Assembly (NCBI RefSeq): GCF_006974105.1
Contig: NZ_CP036282.1
Span: 2,728,001 to 2,792,000, forward strand
Origin: Rhodoferax aquaticus
GTDB lineage: Bacteria > Pseudomonadota > Gammaproteobacteria > Burkholderiales > Burkholderiaceae_C
Reading direction: 5' to 3'
DNA: 64,000 bases
Below the pieces are notes generated by a model. That model was not told the DNA's origin. It saw only the letters and a program-made list of their open reading frames with translations, and ran no database searches. This document shows, in pieces, positions 20,958 to 31,407 of the stretch. Position 1 is the stretch's first letter. Every line of letters begins with the position of its first letter. A program made the position numbers and the translations under genes.

Positions 20958-22207
20958 CGATCAATCTCTCCAAAAACAATATCCATTGTGCCAATGATAG
21001 AAACAGCATCAGCAATCATGTGGCCGCTCGCCATCTCGTTTAAGGCGGCAAGATGAGCAAAGCCAGGGGGTCTAATCTTCAAACGATAGGGTTTGTTAGC
21101 ACCGTCACTCACAATATAAATGCCGAACTCTCCCTTCGGATGCTCCACCGCCGCATAGGCCTCGCCCTCAGGGACATGGAAACCCTCGGTGAACAGCTTA
21201 AAGTGATGAATAAGGCCTTCCATATTCGTCTTCATCGACTCGCGGGAAGGTGGTGCAATCTTATGGTTATCCGTAATGACAGGACCAGGATTGGCCTTTA
21301 GCCAAGTGACACATTGCTGAATAATTCTATTGGATTGCTTCATCTCTTCCATGCGCACCAGATAACGGTCATAAACGTCACCGGTTTTCCCGACTGGAAT
21401 GTCGAAATCAAGCTGAGCGTAGGCATCGTACGGTTGTGTCTTGCGCAGATCCCATGCAAAGCCTGACCCACGAAGCATCGGACCGGTAAATCCTAGATTC
21501 AACGCGCGTTCAGGACTCACCACACCAATATTTACAGTACGCTGCTTCCAAATACGATTTTCTGTTAGCAGTGTGTGGTACTCATCCAAGCAAGCTGGGA
21601 ATCGATTTGCAAAGTCCTCGATAAAGTCCAGCAAAGAACCTTGCCTATTTTTGTTGAGTTCAGCAACGCCCTTGGCATTGCGTACACGACTTGCTTTGAA
21701 CTGAGGCATTGTGTCGGGAAGATCGCGATAGACACCACCTGGCCGAAAGTAAGCAGCATGCATACGCGCGCCACTGGCGGCTTCATACATGTCAAACAAG
21801 TCTTCCCGCTCGCGAAAGGTATATATCAAAATCGTGGAGCTACCGCAGTCATTACCATGCGAACCAAGCCACATCAGGTGATTGAGCAATCGGGTGATTT
21901 CCGCGTACATCACACGGATGTACTGAGCCCGAATCGGCACCTGAATTCCCAAAAGTTTTTCAACCGCAAGGCAGTATGCATGCTCATTGCACATCATGGA
22001 CACGTAGTCCAAGCGATCCATATAGGGCAACGCTTGCATATACGTCTTTGTTTCCGCCAGCTTTTCAGTGGCACGATGCAATAGACCAATGTGAGGATCC
22101 GCTCGCTGGATAACCTCACCATCTAGTTCCAGCACCAAACGCAAAACGCCGTGCGCAGCAGGATGCTGAGGTCCAAAGTTCAAAGTGTAATTCTTGATTT
22201 CAGCCAT
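20954..22207 (-). CDS. nuoD: NADH-quinone oxidoreductase subunit D
   Basis: 417-residue 49-kDa subunit. The quinone-site loop [20 protein letters not shown] is intact near the N-terminus, and the C-terminus ends [12 protein letters not shown] as in the family. With NuoB it forms the quinone pocket. NuoC is separate here, not fused as in E. coli. Confidence 0.98.
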   Translation of the reverse strand: MAEIKNYTLNFGPQHPAAHGVLRLVLELDGEVIQRADPHIGLLHRATEKLAETKTYMQALPYMDRLDYVSMMCNEHAYCLAVEKLLGIQVPIRAQYIRVMYAEITRLLNHLMWLGSHGNDCGSSTILIYTFREREDLFDMYEAASGARMHAAYFRPGGVYRDLPDTMPQFKASRVRNAKGVAELNKNRQGSLLDFIEDFANRFPACLDEYHTLLTENRIWKQRTVNIGVVSPERALNLGFTGPMLRGSGFAWDLRKTQPYDAYAQLDFDIPVGKTGDVYDRYLVRMEEMKQSNRIIQQCVTWLKANPGPVITDNHKIAPPSRESMKTNMEGLIHHFKLFTEGFHVPEGEAYAAVEHPKGEFGIYIVSDGANKPYRLKIRPPGFAHLAALNEMASGHMIADAVSIIGTMDIVFGEIDR

Positions 22208-22219
22208 GCAAGATTCTGC

Positions 22220-22828
22220 CTACTGCAGGCCTCCGTAATTGTTTTCTCGGATGATTCTTGGCGTTATCTCTCGCGTTTCAATAGTCACAGGTTGATAGAC
22301 CACGCGAGCCAGTTTGGGGTCATATCGCATTTCTACATGCCCTGTCACTGGAAAGTCTTTTCGAAACGGATGTCCGATAAAACCATAGTCCGTAAGAATT
22401 CGCCTCAGATCGGTATGCCCCTCAAAGACAACACCAAACAAATCGAATGCTTCGCGCTCAAACCAGTTAGCTGAATTCCAGATGTCAGACACTGAGTCAA
22501 CGATTGGCATATCGTCATCTTCAGCATAAACGACCAATCTAATACGCTGATTTAAAGTCACCGACAGTAGATGCGAGACAACACAAAAACGTTTACCCTC
22601 ATAGGCGCCGTCTTTGTAGTCAGAGTAATCTACGCAACATAAATCGATCAATTGCTCAAACTGGCACCCCACCGTGTCACGCAGAGCAAGTGCTGAATCA
22701 TGGTACTCCGCAGCACCCACAACAACCTTCAACTCGCCTAACGCAATCGATGAAGATATTGCTTTGTCACCTAGCACAGCAAGCACTCTCGCCTGCAGGT
22801 CTTCGGGACGCACTGAATAGACAGTCAT
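22220..22828 (-). CDS. nuoC: NADH-quinone oxidoreductase subunit C
   Basis: 202-residue 30-kDa subunit. The signature near residues 125-160 ([20 protein letters not shown] and [18 protein letters not shown]) is complete. Stand-alone as usual in betaproteobacteria. Nine bases separate it from nuoB. Confidence 0.97.
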   Translation of the reverse strand: MTVYSVRPEDLQARVLAVLGDKAISSSIALGELKVVVGAAEYHDSALALRDTVGCQFEQLIDLCCVDYSDYKDGAYEGKRFCVVSHLLSVTLNQRIRLVVYAEDDDMPIVDSVSDIWNSANWFEREAFDLFGVVFEGHTDLRRILTDYGFIGHPFRKDFPVTGHVEMRYDPKLARVVYQPVTIETREITPRIIRENNYGGLQ

Positions 22829-22837
22829 AATTGAACC

Positions 22838-23317
22838 TTACACACGTGCAATTGTTTCGGTGCGTCGGATTTTTTGCTGCAATTGCAAAATACCGTAAAT
22901 GAGCGCCTCAGCTGTGGGCGGGCAACCTGGCACATACACATCTACAGGAACGACTCTGTCGCAGCCACGTACAACTGAATAACTGTAGTGATAATAGCCA
23001 CCACCATTGGCACAGGAACCCATACTAATAACCCAACGTGGTTCAGACATCTGGTCATAGACCTTACGAAGCGCTGGCGCCATCTTGTTGCACAACGTAC
23101 CTGCAACAATCATTAAATCAGACTGCCGAGGACTCGCACGAAACACCTCTGACCCGAAACGGCTAATGTCATATCGCGCAGCCGCCGCATGCATCATTTC
23201 AACAGCACAACAAGCCAAACCAAAGGTCATAGGCCAAATGGAGCCTGTTTTAGCCCAATTGACTACCGAGTCATAGCTCGTGGTAGCAAAGCCCTCATTG
23301 AATACACCTTCAATCAT
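22838..23317 (-). CDS. nuoB: NADH-quinone oxidoreductase subunit B
   Basis: 159-residue subunit holding cluster N2, the last electron donor before quinone. Ligands are seen in the adjacent pair of ACCAVEMM, in GSCANGGG, and in [11 protein letters not shown]. The rest of the PSST-type fold is complete. Five bases overlap-free spacing to nuoA (4 bases). Confidence 0.98.
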   Translation of the reverse strand: MIEGVFNEGFATTSYDSVVNWAKTGSIWPMTFGLACCAVEMMHAAAARYDISRFGSEVFRASPRQSDLMIVAGTLCNKMAPALRKVYDQMSEPRWVISMGSCANGGGYYHYSYSVVRGCDRVVPVDVYVPGCPPTAEALIYGILQLQQKIRRTETIARV

Positions 23318-23321
23318 TGCA

Positions 23322-23681
23322 TCACTCCCAATCTAGGGCACCTTTTTTCCACATGTAGACGAAGCCAATCGTCAGCACAATTACGAATTCGAGACCTATC
23401 AAAAAGCCCATCAAACCAATTTCACGAAGAGAGACCGCCCAAGGAAACAAAAACGCTGTTTCGAGATCAAACAGAATGAACAAAATCGCAACTAGGTAGT
23501 AGCGAACATCAAACTTCATCCGCGCATCTTCAAACGCTTCAAAGCCGCATTCATAGGGGGAGTTTTTGGCTGCATCAGGACGGTTAGGGCCAAGTACATA
23601 GCCCAGAACTTGGGGCACCACGCCCACACCGATGCCCACCAAGATGAACAACAAAACAGGAAGATATTGATCGAGGTTCAT
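23322..23681 (-). CDS. nuoA: NADH-quinone oxidoreductase subunit A
   Basis: 119 residues, three membrane helices. The conserved loop with the cysteine ([24 protein letters not shown]) is visible between helices 1 and 2. First gene of the nuo operon; the tRNA-Leu gene ends 64 bases upstream, so the operon is likely either co-transcribed with the tRNA or driven from a promoter overlapping it. Confidence 0.97.
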   Translation of the reverse strand: MNLDQYLPVLLFILVGIGVGVVPQVLGYVLGPNRPDAAKNSPYECGFEAFEDARMKFDVRYYLVAILFILFDLETAFLFPWAVSLREIGLMGFLIGLEFVIVLTIGFVYMWKKGALDWE

Positions 23682-23745
23682 TTTGAGATTCTGATCACCA
23701 CAACAAGATTGCGCAAGTAGACAAACATTGCAATCCGCTTTTATT

Positions 23746-23830
23746 TGGTGCCGTCGGCGAGACTCGAACTCGCACAGCTTTCGCCACTACCCCCTCAAGA
23801 TAGCGTGTCTACCAATTTCACCACGACGGC
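23746..23830 (-). tRNA. tRNA-Leu (anticodon GAG)
   Basis: The reverse strand folds as a class II tRNA: acceptor stem GCCGTCG/CGACGGC, D-arm with AATTGGTAGAC, anticodon stem CTATC/GGTAG around TTGAGGG (anticodon GAG, reading CUC/CUU), a long variable arm, T-arm with GTTCGAGTC, and an encoded CCA end at 23746-23748. It sits between secG and nuoA. Confidence 0.97.
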
Positions 23831-23946
23831 GGCTCTCAGATGTCAAGATTGCGTGAGGATCTTTGCAGATTTAGCTTTCTCGACAACGATAGAGTTTACC
23901 CTGAATTCCCCCCCGTTTTGGAAGGGAGAATGCATTTATGAAGGGA

Positions 23947-24303
23947 TTATTTTGCAGGGATTTGGGGCGCTTGCGGCGCAGGGGCCACCGGCACGGCTGA
24001 ACCGGCGGGAGCTGCAGGCGCAACGGGAACAGCAGTCTCCAAAACGCTACCAGCAGTCGGTTGACGCAGATTGCCAAAATAGGCCAAGGCCAAAGTGCAA
24101 ACAAAGAAAACTGTGGCCAAAACGGCCGTAGTCCGCGACAAAAAGTTGGCGCTACCGCTGGCACCAAAAAGGCTCCCCGAACCACCACTACCAAAGGCAG
24201 CCCCCATGTCAGCACCCTTGCCGTGCTGAACCAAAATCAAACCGATCATGGCCAAGGCAGACAACATTTGAACCGTCAAAATCACCGTTACCAAAATACT
24301 CAC
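23947..24303 (-). CDS. secG: Preprotein translocase subunit SecG
   Basis: 118 residues. Two transmembrane helices (about 3-25 and 55-77) flank the conserved loop LVQHGKGADMGAAFGSG, the SecG signature. It assists SecYEG-dependent protein export. An Ala/Pro/Val-rich C-terminal tail of about 35 residues is longer than in E. coli SecG. It lies 38 bases after tpiA and just before tRNA-Leu. Confidence 0.96.
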   Translation of the reverse strand: MSILVTVILTVQMLSALAMIGLILVQHGKGADMGAAFGSGGSGSLFGASGSANFLSRTTAVLATVFFVCTLALAYFGNLRQPTAGSVLETAVPVAPAAPAGSAVPVAPAPQAPQIPAK

Positions 24304-24341
24304 ATCTATCTCCTAAATCAAAAAAGTAGTACTGCCGACGC

Positions 24342-25082
24342 TTACGAAGCGGCCGCAATAATGGACAAGAAATCCGCCGTTTTCAACGAGGCCCCTCCAA
24401 CCAGGCCTCCATCAATATCCGCTTGGGCAAGGAGCTGCTGAGCATTCGCAGCGTTCATGCTGCCGCCGTACAAAATGTGTACCTTATCTGCATGTGCGCT
24501 CGCTGCACGCAGTTGCGCACGCAAGACAGCATGCACATGTTGCGCTTGCTCTGGCGACGCCGTCTTACCCGTGCCGATCGCCCAAACTGGCTCGTAGGCA
24601 ACCACGATTTCACTGATGCAGTGGCCGTTGGCGTGGATGACCGCAGCAAGTTGGCGCTTCACGATTTCTTCGGTCTGCCCCAACTCTCGCTCCGCCAGTG
24701 TCTCGCCCACACAGACGATAGGTGTAATGCCTGCAGCCAATGCACGTTGGGCTTTAAGAGCCACATGTACATCGGTTTCCCCGTGGTACTGACGTCGCTC
24801 AGAATGACCAACGATGACATAACGCGCGGAAAAATCGCGCAACATTGCAGCCGATACCTCACCTGTGTAGGCCCCCACCTCATGTTGCGACACATCTTGT
24901 GCGCCCCACTGCATCGCACTACCTGACAACAAGGCTTGCACCGACGCCAAATAAGGTGCCGCAACACATACGGCCACGGTGCAAGTCGCACTGGTAATCT
25001 TTGGCATCAATGTCTGCAACAAAGCTGCATTCGATGCCAAATCGCCGTTCATCTTCCAATTGCCAACAATCAATTTTTTCAT
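24342..25082 (-). CDS. tpiA: Triose-phosphate isomerase
   Basis: 246-residue TIM-barrel enzyme interconverting dihydroxyacetone phosphate and glyceraldehyde 3-phosphate. Visible are the active-site Lys in VGNWKMN, His in IVGHSERR, the catalytic Glu in [12 protein letters not shown], and the phosphate loop LYGGSM. The start at 25082 ([10 protein letters not shown]) has GGGG a few bases upstream and overlaps the preceding gene's stop by four bases (ATGA), so it is preferred to 25094. Confidence 0.97.
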   Translation of the reverse strand: MKKLIVGNWKMNGDLASNAALLQTLMPKITSATCTVAVCVAAPYLASVQALLSGSAMQWGAQDVSQHEVGAYTGEVSAAMLRDFSARYVIVGHSERRQYHGETDVHVALKAQRALAAGITPIVCVGETLAERELGQTEEIVKRQLAAVIHANGHCISEIVVAYEPVWAIGTGKTASPEQAQHVHAVLRAQLRAASAHADKVHILYGGSMNAANAQQLLAQADIDGGLVGGASLKTADFLSIIAAAS

Positions 25083-26098
25083 GTGGAACCCCATGTCAAA
25101 ACTATTTTCCCAACGTGCCGATTGGACTCCATCAGCGCGTGCGCTTGCACCGCGCCAGTCCCGGTTGGCGACATCGCATCTTCTGCCTTAAAGACAGTGT
25201 GAATCACCGGTTTTACGCGCCCAGCCTCAAGCAGAGGCCACACCTCTCTGCAAAGGGCTTGCGCAATCGCTTGTTTAAATTCGACCGAACGCGCGCGCAG
25301 TGTAGATCCGGTGATAGTCAAACGCTTGCGCAGCACCGATGCAGCGTTGAACTGTGCGGCCACTCCACCTTGCACACCAATGATGACCAGCCGCCCGTCA
25401 TCAGCAAGGCAAGCAACTTCCCTCTCAATGTAGGGGCCAGCCACCATATCCAAAACAAGGTCCACGCCGCGACCATCGGTGATACGCGCAATCTCCGCAA
25501 CGAAGTCTTGCGTTGTGTAGTCAATGGCGTAGTCCGCACCAAGCGCTAGACAAGCCGCGCATTTCTCCGCACCAGAGGCCGTCACAAAGACGCGAGCGCC
25601 TCGTGCCTTTGCCAACTGTATTGCAGTGACGCCAATGCCACTACCGCCCCCCTGAATCAAAATCGACTCGCCCACCCTCAGGGCGCCGCGCTCGAACACA
25701 TTGCTCCAGACAGTGAAGAAAGTCTCGGGCAAGCTAGCTGCCTCGATATCCGTCAATCCTTGGGGGACAGGCAGGCACTGCGCAACAGGAGCCACGCAGT
25801 ACTGCGCATACCCACCGCCAGTAAGCAAGGCACAAACACGGTCACCAACTTTGAGGCCAGCCAAGGCCATGGCATCAAGGTCGCCCGAGAGGATGACACC
25901 CGCGACCTCTAGTCCTGGGATGTCAGAAGCACCTGCAGGCGCGGGGTACTTGCCTTGGCGTTGCAAGACATCAGGCCGGTTAATGCCACTGGCACTCACG
26001 CGTATGCACACCTCTCCCGCACCCGCAACAGGCTCTGGGCGCCGGGCTAGACGAAGGACCTCGGGCTCACCAAAGGCCGATATCTCAACAACATTCAT
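25079..26098 (-). CDS. NAD(P)H quinone oxidoreductase, zinc-free MDR family
   Basis: 339-residue medium-chain dehydrogenase/reductase of the PIG3/quinone oxidoreductase group: [16 protein letters not shown] near residue 40, the substrate-domain stretch [13 protein letters not shown], and the nucleotide-binding motif QGGGSGIG. No catalytic-zinc pattern is seen. The usual reaction is one- or two-electron reduction of quinones with NADPH. Overlaps tpiA by four bases, so it belongs to the same transcript. Confidence 0.92.
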   Translation of the reverse strand: MNVVEISAFGEPEVLRLARRPEPVAGAGEVCIRVSASGINRPDVLQRQGKYPAPAGASDIPGLEVAGVILSGDLDAMALAGLKVGDRVCALLTGGGYAQYCVAPVAQCLPVPQGLTDIEAASLPETFFTVWSNVFERGALRVGESILIQGGGSGIGVTAIQLAKARGARVFVTASGAEKCAACLALGADYAIDYTTQDFVAEIARITDGRGVDLVLDMVAGPYIEREVACLADDGRLVIIGVQGGVAAQFNAASVLRKRLTITGSTLRARSVEFKQAIAQALCREVWPLLEAGRVKPVIHTVFKAEDAMSPTGTGAVQAHALMESNRHVGKIVLTWGST

Positions 26099-26105
26099 GG
26101 CATGT

Positions 26106-26170
26106 TAGGCCGGTAGCGCACATGCACATTGCGTATGCAGCTACCAAATCCATAGCAAATTGCAGCTACC
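26106..26170 (+). repeat. Interspersed palindromic repeat
   Basis: AGGCCGGTAGCGCACATGCA, then CATTGCGTATGCAGCTACCA, with a tail CATAGC and a second TGCAGCTACC. It is a diverged copy of the family filling almost the whole gap between pnp and the quinone oxidoreductase gene. Confidence 0.6.
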
Positions 26171-28288
26171 TTACGCGTGATCAGCGGCAGATGTCGGGCG
26201 CTCAATCAGTGCCTTCATAGACAGCTTGATGCGTCCCTTTTCGTCGGTCTCCATGACCTTGACCTTCACGATTTGGCCTTCGGACAAGTAGTCAGTGACC
26301 TTTTCCACGCGCTCATGGGCGATTTGGCTGATGTGCAGCAAACCGTCTTTACCAGGCAACAAATTCACCAAAGCACCGAAGTCCAACAACTTCACGATGG
26401 GGCCTTCGTAAACCTTACCGATTTCAACTTCTGCAGTGATCTGCTCGATACGACGCTTAGCCTCTTCAGCCTTCACAGGGTCGGAGGATGCGATCGTGAT
26501 CGTGCCGTCTTCATCGATATTGATTTGGGTACCCGTCTCTTCGGTCAATGCACGAATGACAGAACCACCCTTACCGATGACGTCACGGATCTTTTCTGGG
26601 TTGATCTTCATGGTGAACAAGCGAGGCGCGAAGTTGGAGACTTCGGTCTTAGCTTCAGCCATCGCTTCTTGCATCTTGCCCAAGATGTGCATGCGCGCTT
26701 CCTTGGCCTGCGCCAACGCCACTTGCATGATTTCTTTGGTGATACCTTGGATCTTGATATCCATTTGCAACGCAGTGATACCGTTGGTGGTACCCGCCAC
26801 CTTAAAGTCCATATCACCCAAGTGATCTTCATCACCCAAGATGTCGGTCAACACCGCAAAGCGGTTGTCTTCCTTGATCAAGCCCATGGCGATACCAGCG
26901 ACGTGCGCCTTCAAAGGAACGCCAGCATCCATCATGGACAAGCAGCCACCGCACACCGACGCCATAGAAGACGAACCGTTGGACTCTGTAATTTCAGACA
27001 CCACGCGGATAGAGTAAGGAAACTCTTCTTTCGTTGGCAGCACTGCCACCAGAGCACGCTTAGCCAAACGGCCGTGACCGATTTCGCGACGCTTAGGGGT
27101 ACCTACGCGACCAGTTTCGCCAGTGGCAAAGGGAGGCATGTTGTAGTGCAACATGAAGCGGTCATCGTACTCACCGGACAAAGCGTCAATGCGTTGGGCA
27201 TCACGCTCGGTGCCCAACGTAGCGATCACCAAAGCTTGAGTTTCGCCGCGGGTAAACAAAGCGGAGCCATGGGTGCGGGGCAGCACGCCGTTGCGAATTT
27301 CAATCGCGCGCACAGTGCGTGTGTCACGGCCGTCGATGCGGGGCTCACCTGCCAAAATTTGGCTGCGAACAATCTTCGCTTCGATATCAAACAACAAACC
27401 TTCAACAGCTACGGAGTCAAACGCAGCGCCGTCCGCCTTCAAAGCGGCCATGACTTCGGAGTACGCAGCACGGCATGCTTGGGTGCGGGCTTGCTTGTTA
27501 CGAATTTGGTAGGCCGCAACCAGCTTGTCTTTGGCCAAAGCGTCGATCTTGGCGATCAAGGCTTCGTCCTTGGCAGGTGCTTTCCAGTCCCAAACAGGCT
27601 TACCGGCGTCGCGCACCAACTCGTGGATGGCGTTGATGGCAATGTTGCCTTGCTCGTGACCAAACACCACAGCACCCAACATGATTTCTTCGGACAGTTG
27701 AGCCGCTTCAGATTCCACCATCAACACGGCAGATTCAGTACCAGCCACCACCAAGTCCATGATGGAGTTCTTGCGGGCGGTTTGGCCGGGGTTCAAGACG
27801 TATTCGCCGTTGACATAACCCACGCGGGCCGCGCCGATGGGGCCGTTGAATGGGACGCCAGACACAGACAAAGCCGCGCTCACCGCGATCATGGCTGCGA
27901 TATCAGCATCCACTTCAGGGTTCAACGACACGGTGTGCACCACCACGTGCACTTCGTTGAAAAAGCCTTCAGGGAACAGGGGGCGGATGGGGCGGTCGAT
28001 CAGACGGCTAGTCAGCGTTTCGAATTCGCTGGGGCGGCCTTCGCGCTTGAAAAAGCTACCAGGGATCTTGCCCGCAGCGTAGGACTTTTCCAAGTAGTCC
28101 ACGGTCAGTGGGAAGAAGTCTTGGCCAGGTTTACCTTCGGTTTTAGCGACCACAGTGGCCAGCACCACGGTGCCATCCATGTCCAACAGCACAGCGCCGG
28201 TGGATTGGCGAGCGATTTCGCCGGTTTCCATGGTGACCGTGTGTTGGCCCCATTGAAAAGTCTTGCTTACTTTGTTGAAAATTGACAT
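26171..28288 (-). CDS. pnp: Polyribonucleotide nucleotidyltransferase
   Basis: 705-residue PNPase, the 3'-5' phosphorolytic RNA exonuclease of the degradosome. Two RNase PH-like domains (about 10-230 and 320-550) are followed by KH (about 555-615, with [20 protein letters not shown]) and S1 (about 625-695) domains. The catalytic-region motif [16 protein letters not shown] is intact. The start at 28288 (MSIFNKVSK) has a GGAG site and is preferred to 28330. It is downstream of rpsO, the classic pairing, but separated by an intrinsic terminator. Confidence 0.98.
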   Translation of the reverse strand: MSIFNKVSKTFQWGQHTVTMETGEIARQSTGAVLLDMDGTVVLATVVAKTEGKPGQDFFPLTVDYLEKSYAAGKIPGSFFKREGRPSEFETLTSRLIDRPIRPLFPEGFFNEVHVVVHTVSLNPEVDADIAAMIAVSAALSVSGVPFNGPIGAARVGYVNGEYVLNPGQTARKNSIMDLVVAGTESAVLMVESEAAQLSEEIMLGAVVFGHEQGNIAINAIHELVRDAGKPVWDWKAPAKDEALIAKIDALAKDKLVAAYQIRNKQARTQACRAAYSEVMAALKADGAAFDSVAVEGLLFDIEAKIVRSQILAGEPRIDGRDTRTVRAIEIRNGVLPRTHGSALFTRGETQALVIATLGTERDAQRIDALSGEYDDRFMLHYNMPPFATGETGRVGTPKRREIGHGRLAKRALVAVLPTKEEFPYSIRVVSEITESNGSSSMASVCGGCLSMMDAGVPLKAHVAGIAMGLIKEDNRFAVLTDILGDEDHLGDMDFKVAGTTNGITALQMDIKIQGITKEIMQVALAQAKEARMHILGKMQEAMAEAKTEVSNFAPRLFTMKINPEKIRDVIGKGGSVIRALTEETGTQINIDEDGTITIASSDPVKAEEAKRRIEQITAEVEIGKVYEGPIVKLLDFGALVNLLPGKDGLLHISQIAHERVEKVTDYLSEGQIVKVKVMETDEKGRIKLSMKALIERPTSAADHA

Positions 28289-28462
28289 TGTGGATCTCCT
28301 GTTATTGCAGCACTGCACTGGCAGCACCACGGATTTGGAAGGTAAAGGCCACCTCGCCCAAGCCCGGATTCAACAACACAGAACACGATGCCATTCCAGA
28401 GAAACTTTGCCCAATTTCTTTGGAATGACACAGCTTCGCTCCGTTTTTGCCGTCTCCGAAGT

Positions 28463-28498
28463 AAAAAACGCCTGAGCTAGTGACCTAACTCAGGCGTC
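28463..28498 (-). terminator. Intrinsic terminator between rpsO and pnp
   Basis: On the minus strand ACGCCTGAG and CTCAGGCGT form a perfect 9-bp stem around a 12-base loop, followed by a run of T. It lies just after rpsO and should make pnp expression depend on read-through, as in the E. coli rpsO-pnp arrangement. Confidence 0.85.
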
Positions 28499-28516
28499 TG
28501 TCATTCAATGAACCAA

Positions 28517-28783
28517 TTACTTGCGCAGGCCAAGCTTGGAAATCAAGGCAGCATAACGATCGTGGTCTTTGGAGTTCAAGTAGTCCAACAACTTACGGCG
28601 GCGGCTCACCATGCGCAACAGACCGCGGCGACCGTGGTGGTCTTTGGCGTGGGTCTTGAAGTGGGGGGTGAGTTCGTTGATACGGGCAGTCAACAGTGCA
28701 ACTTGCACTTCTGGGCTACCTGTGTCGCCGGCTTGGCGTGCGTTGTCTTTGACGACAGCGGCTTTAATGCTAGAAGCAATCAT
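28517..28783 (-). CDS. rpsO: 30S ribosomal protein S15
   Basis: 88 residues, the standard S15 length. Characteristic stretches are [17 protein letters not shown] and [20 protein letters not shown], which contact 16S rRNA. The start at 28783 has AAGGA six bases upstream; a 12-codon upstream extension is not family-like. Followed by a terminator and pnp. Confidence 0.98.
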   Translation of the reverse strand: MIASSIKAAVVKDNARQAGDTGSPEVQVALLTARINELTPHFKTHAKDHHGRRGLLRMVSRRRKLLDYLNSKDHDRYAALISKLGLRK

Positions 28784-29134
28784 GTGTTTTCCTTGTATGA
28801 GATTGCGCCGTAAAGACACAACTCGGTTTAGTACTTGCGTTTTCGACTGGAACTGCCAAAAACGTGCGTCTTGCCGAATGCAAAACCTGTCGATTATAGC
28901 GCGGACAGAGGCTCTTTGCCCAGCGAGCTGTGTACCGAACTAGGGCCTCACACGTACAAAGCCCGATTTTTCTAAGCAAAGGTCGCCCGAAATTGCGTCG
29001 CAACGGCTGAATTCAAGAGCCACCTACAAAGAATAAAGATCGATATCTTTCTCTTGAAATGACGGCAATGGTGCGCAGTTTAGGTGCATGCGGCGCTTAC
29101 CGTGAGGGTCGCAATCTGTACCAGGAGTTACACC
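28784..29134. promoter_or_regulatory. Divergent promoter region rpsO / hsp20
   Basis: This 351-base gap holds no credible gene. On the minus strand there is a perfect TATAAT (28893-28898) about 110 bases before rpsO, without a clear -35. On the plus strand CTTGAAA (29053-29059) resembles a sigma-32 -35 box, with a weak -10 (AGTTTA region near 29077), suggesting heat-shock control of the downstream hsp20 gene. Confidence 0.4.
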
Positions 29135-29512
29135 ATGTTTTTCGCAGCAACCCAATCCCCATTTCAAGCTAACACACGCCGTTACGTCAACTCGGCCGCG
29201 GGCCGTTTCTTGGACGATGCACTCTTTGCTGCTCGCCAACAAGGATGCGCCTACACCCAAGACGAAACCTCATTCACATTGAGCTTGGACGTACCCGGAA
29301 TCGCCAAGGACCAACTCACGATTTCGATTGAAGACGCAGTGGTGCGCATCAGCACCAAAGAAGGTGCAAGCCGACGCTACCGCGCAGCGTATGAGTTGCC
29401 CCAAGACATTGACAGCGCCTTGAGCGAAGCCAAGCTGGACAATGGCGTGCTGACCTTGAAGCTGGCGAAAAAAGTACCGGTGAACACCGCTACCGAACTC
29501 AGCATCCAGTAA
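29135..29512 (+). CDS. Hsp20/alpha-crystallin small heat-shock protein
   Basis: 125-residue ATP-independent holdase. The alpha-crystallin domain spans about residues 40-125: FTLSLDVPGIAKDQLTISIE, the Arg-rich strand, the YELPQDID stretch, and the closing KLDNGVLTLKLAKK (A-x-x-x-N-G-V-L signature). The start at 29135 has CAGGAG upstream; the ORF extension to 29084 is not supported. No C-terminal I-x-I motif is seen, which may limit large oligomer assembly. Confidence 0.9.
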   Translation: MFFAATQSPFQANTRRYVNSAAGRFLDDALFAARQQGCAYTQDETSFTLSLDVPGIAKDQLTISIEDAVVRISTKEGASRRYRAAYELPQDIDSALSEAKLDNGVLTLKLAKKVPVNTATELSIQ

Positions 29513-29518
29513 TGCGCA

Positions 29519-29597
29519 CTGGCGCAGGCAGCTCATTACTTGCTACAAATAAATGAGCTTCCTGCGCAATATAGATGGGCGCAAAAGCCACTTTTCA
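29519..29597 (-). repeat. Interspersed palindromic repeat, double-hairpin copy
   Basis: GCGCAGGCAGCTCATT and AATGAGCTTCCTGCGC pair at 15 of 16 positions around a 15-base spacer, and the right half continues as the family sequence in reverse orientation (ATATAGATGGGCGC). It lies between the convergent genes hsp20 and tsaD and could act as a terminator. Confidence 0.65.
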
Positions 29598-29602
29598 CCC
29601 CA

Positions 29603-30658
29603 CTAAATCATGTCCAAAGGCCAACGCGGCTTGACGTCAAAGGCATAGTGCGTGGTCGCCGCTTGCAAGCCGCTTTGCAGGCGCATGGCAGCTGCCATGG
29701 CGATCATGGCGCCGTTGTCCGTGCACAGATGCATCTCTGGGTAATGCACACGCACCTTGCGCTTGGCGCACTCGGCATTGAGTTGGGCACGTAAATTGCG
29801 GTTAGCGCCCACACCACCGGCCACTACCAACCGGGACATACCGGTTTGCTTCAAAGCCGTTAGCGACTTCTTCACCAAGACCTCGACAATCGCCGCTTGG
29901 GTAGACGCCGCCAAGTCGCAGCGCACGCCATGCGGCAAGTCTTCAAACTGCGCCACATCAGCAGCCGCCATGATCTTTTGTGACTGCACCAGCACCGCCG
30001 TTTTCAAACCGGCGAATGAAAAATCTAAATTACCACTGTGCAACAAAGGCCTTGGCAAGGCGTAGGCCTTAGGGTCGCCCTCTTCGGCCATGCGCGCCAG
30101 CAAGGGGCCACCGGGGTAGGCCAGGCCCATGAGCTTGGCAGACTTGTCAAATGCCTCGCCGGCGGCGTCGTCAATCGACTCACCCAGCATCTCGTAGCGC
30201 CCCACCCCATCGACCCGCATAAGCTGCGTGTGGCCTCCAGAGACCAGCAGCGCCACAAAGGGAAACTCCGGCGGGTCTTCACTCAAAAAGGGCGAGAGCA
30301 AATGCCCTTCCAAATGGTGCACGCCTAACACCGGTTTGCCCAACGCCGCGGCCATGGCACAGGCCACGCCCGCGCCCACCAACAAGGCACCCGCCAAACC
30401 CGGGCCACGGGTGTAGGCCACCACATCCACTTCCGCCAAGCTGCGACCAGACGCCTCCAAAACCTCTTGCGTCAAAGGCAGCACGCGCCGAATATGGTCG
30501 CGGCTGGCCAACTCAGGCACCACACCGCCATAGGCTTGGTGCATCTCAATTTGGCTAAACAGCGCGTGCGACAACAAGGTGGGCACACCGTGCTCGCGCG
30601 TTTGCACCATGGCAACCCCTGTTTCATCACAGGACGACTCAAAACCCAAAACCAGCAT
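29603..30658 (-). CDS. tsaD: tRNA N6-threonylcarbamoyladenosine transferase TsaD
   Basis: 351 residues. The N-terminus [11 protein letters not shown], the metal-binding histidines in HHLEGH, and the substrate loop SGGHTQLM identify the ASKHA-fold enzyme that, with TsaB and TsaE, makes t6A37 in ANN-decoding tRNAs. A C-terminal CTDNGAMIA motif is present. Divergent from gmhA. Here rpsU is about 14 kb away rather than adjacent. Confidence 0.97.
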   Translation of the reverse strand: MLVLGFESSCDETGVAMVQTREHGVPTLLSHALFSQIEMHQAYGGVVPELASRDHIRRVLPLTQEVLEASGRSLAEVDVVAYTRGPGLAGALLVGAGVACAMAAALGKPVLGVHHLEGHLLSPFLSEDPPEFPFVALLVSGGHTQLMRVDGVGRYEMLGESIDDAAGEAFDKSAKLMGLAYPGGPLLARMAEEGDPKAYALPRPLLHSGNLDFSFAGLKTAVLVQSQKIMAAADVAQFEDLPHGVRCDLAASTQAAIVEVLVKKSLTALKQTGMSRLVVAGGVGANRNLRAQLNAECAKRKVRVHYPEMHLCTDNGAMIAMAAAMRLQSGLQAATTHYAFDVKPRWPLDMI

Positions 30659-30762
30659 GTTTTCCCCTAGAAGCCCGCGAGTTTAGAGGAAGCACGGTTT
30701 TTCGGTACAGTCTGCACTCCCCCCACAACTGGCCCCGCGTGCTGCGTGGCATTGGAGTTTTT

Positions 30763-31365
30763 TTGAAATCACACATCGAATCCAGCCTGCGTGAGGCGCA
30801 GTCTGCACTGGACAACCTGCTCAGCAACCCCGCCGGTTTGGCCTCCATCGAAGCGGCCGCAGCCCTGCTCATTCGAACGTTTGAAGCCAAAGGCCGCGTC
30901 TTCTCATGCGGCAACGGTGGCTCTATGTGTGACGCCATGCACTTTGCCGAAGAGCTTACGGGCCGCTACCGCCGCGACCGTGCGGCCCTCGCCGCCACCG
31001 CCATCAGCGATGCTGGCCATTTGACCTGCGTGGGTAACGACCATGGCTACGAGCAAGTGTTTTCGCGCTACCTTGAAGCACACGGCCGCCCCGGTGACTG
31101 CCTGTTGGCGCTAAGCACCAGTGGCACCAGCAAAAACATTGTGCGTGCCGCCCAAGCCGCGCGCGCGGCCGGCATGGAAGTCATCATCCTGAGCGGCAAG
31201 GCCAACACGCCGCTGGAGCCGCTGAGCACCGTGTATGTCAACACCCCGGGCGGCAAGTTTGCCGACCGCGTGCAAGAACTGCACATCAAGGTGCTGCACA
31301 TCTTGATTGAGATGATCGAGCGCCACTTCTTCCCCGAGAACTACGCCGACGACGTTGCCGCCTGA
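30763..31365 (+). CDS. gmhA: Sedoheptulose 7-phosphate isomerase
   Basis: 200-residue SIS-domain enzyme that starts ADP-heptose synthesis for LPS inner core. It shares with E. coli GmhA the stretches [22 protein letters not shown], ISD-(x)2-H-(x)-CVGND, STSG-S, and ADR(V/I)QE-HIKV-HILI. TTG at 30763, with GGAG five bases upstream, is preferred; a GTG at 30739 would overlap that site. DiaA is a relative, but the full GmhA active-site set argues against it. Confidence 0.9.
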   Translation: [200 protein letters not shown]

Positions 31366-31407
31366 GTTCCAACTAGGCCGCTTCATCAGACCCGGCCTCA
31401 TCCCGCC

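Noticed and set aside
26177..28285. A 702-codon open frame on the plus strand antisense to pnp
   Set aside because: It mirrors pnp almost exactly, has a composition rich in His/Gln/Asp as expected of the complement of a codon-biased gene, and no family resemblance. pnp is certain.
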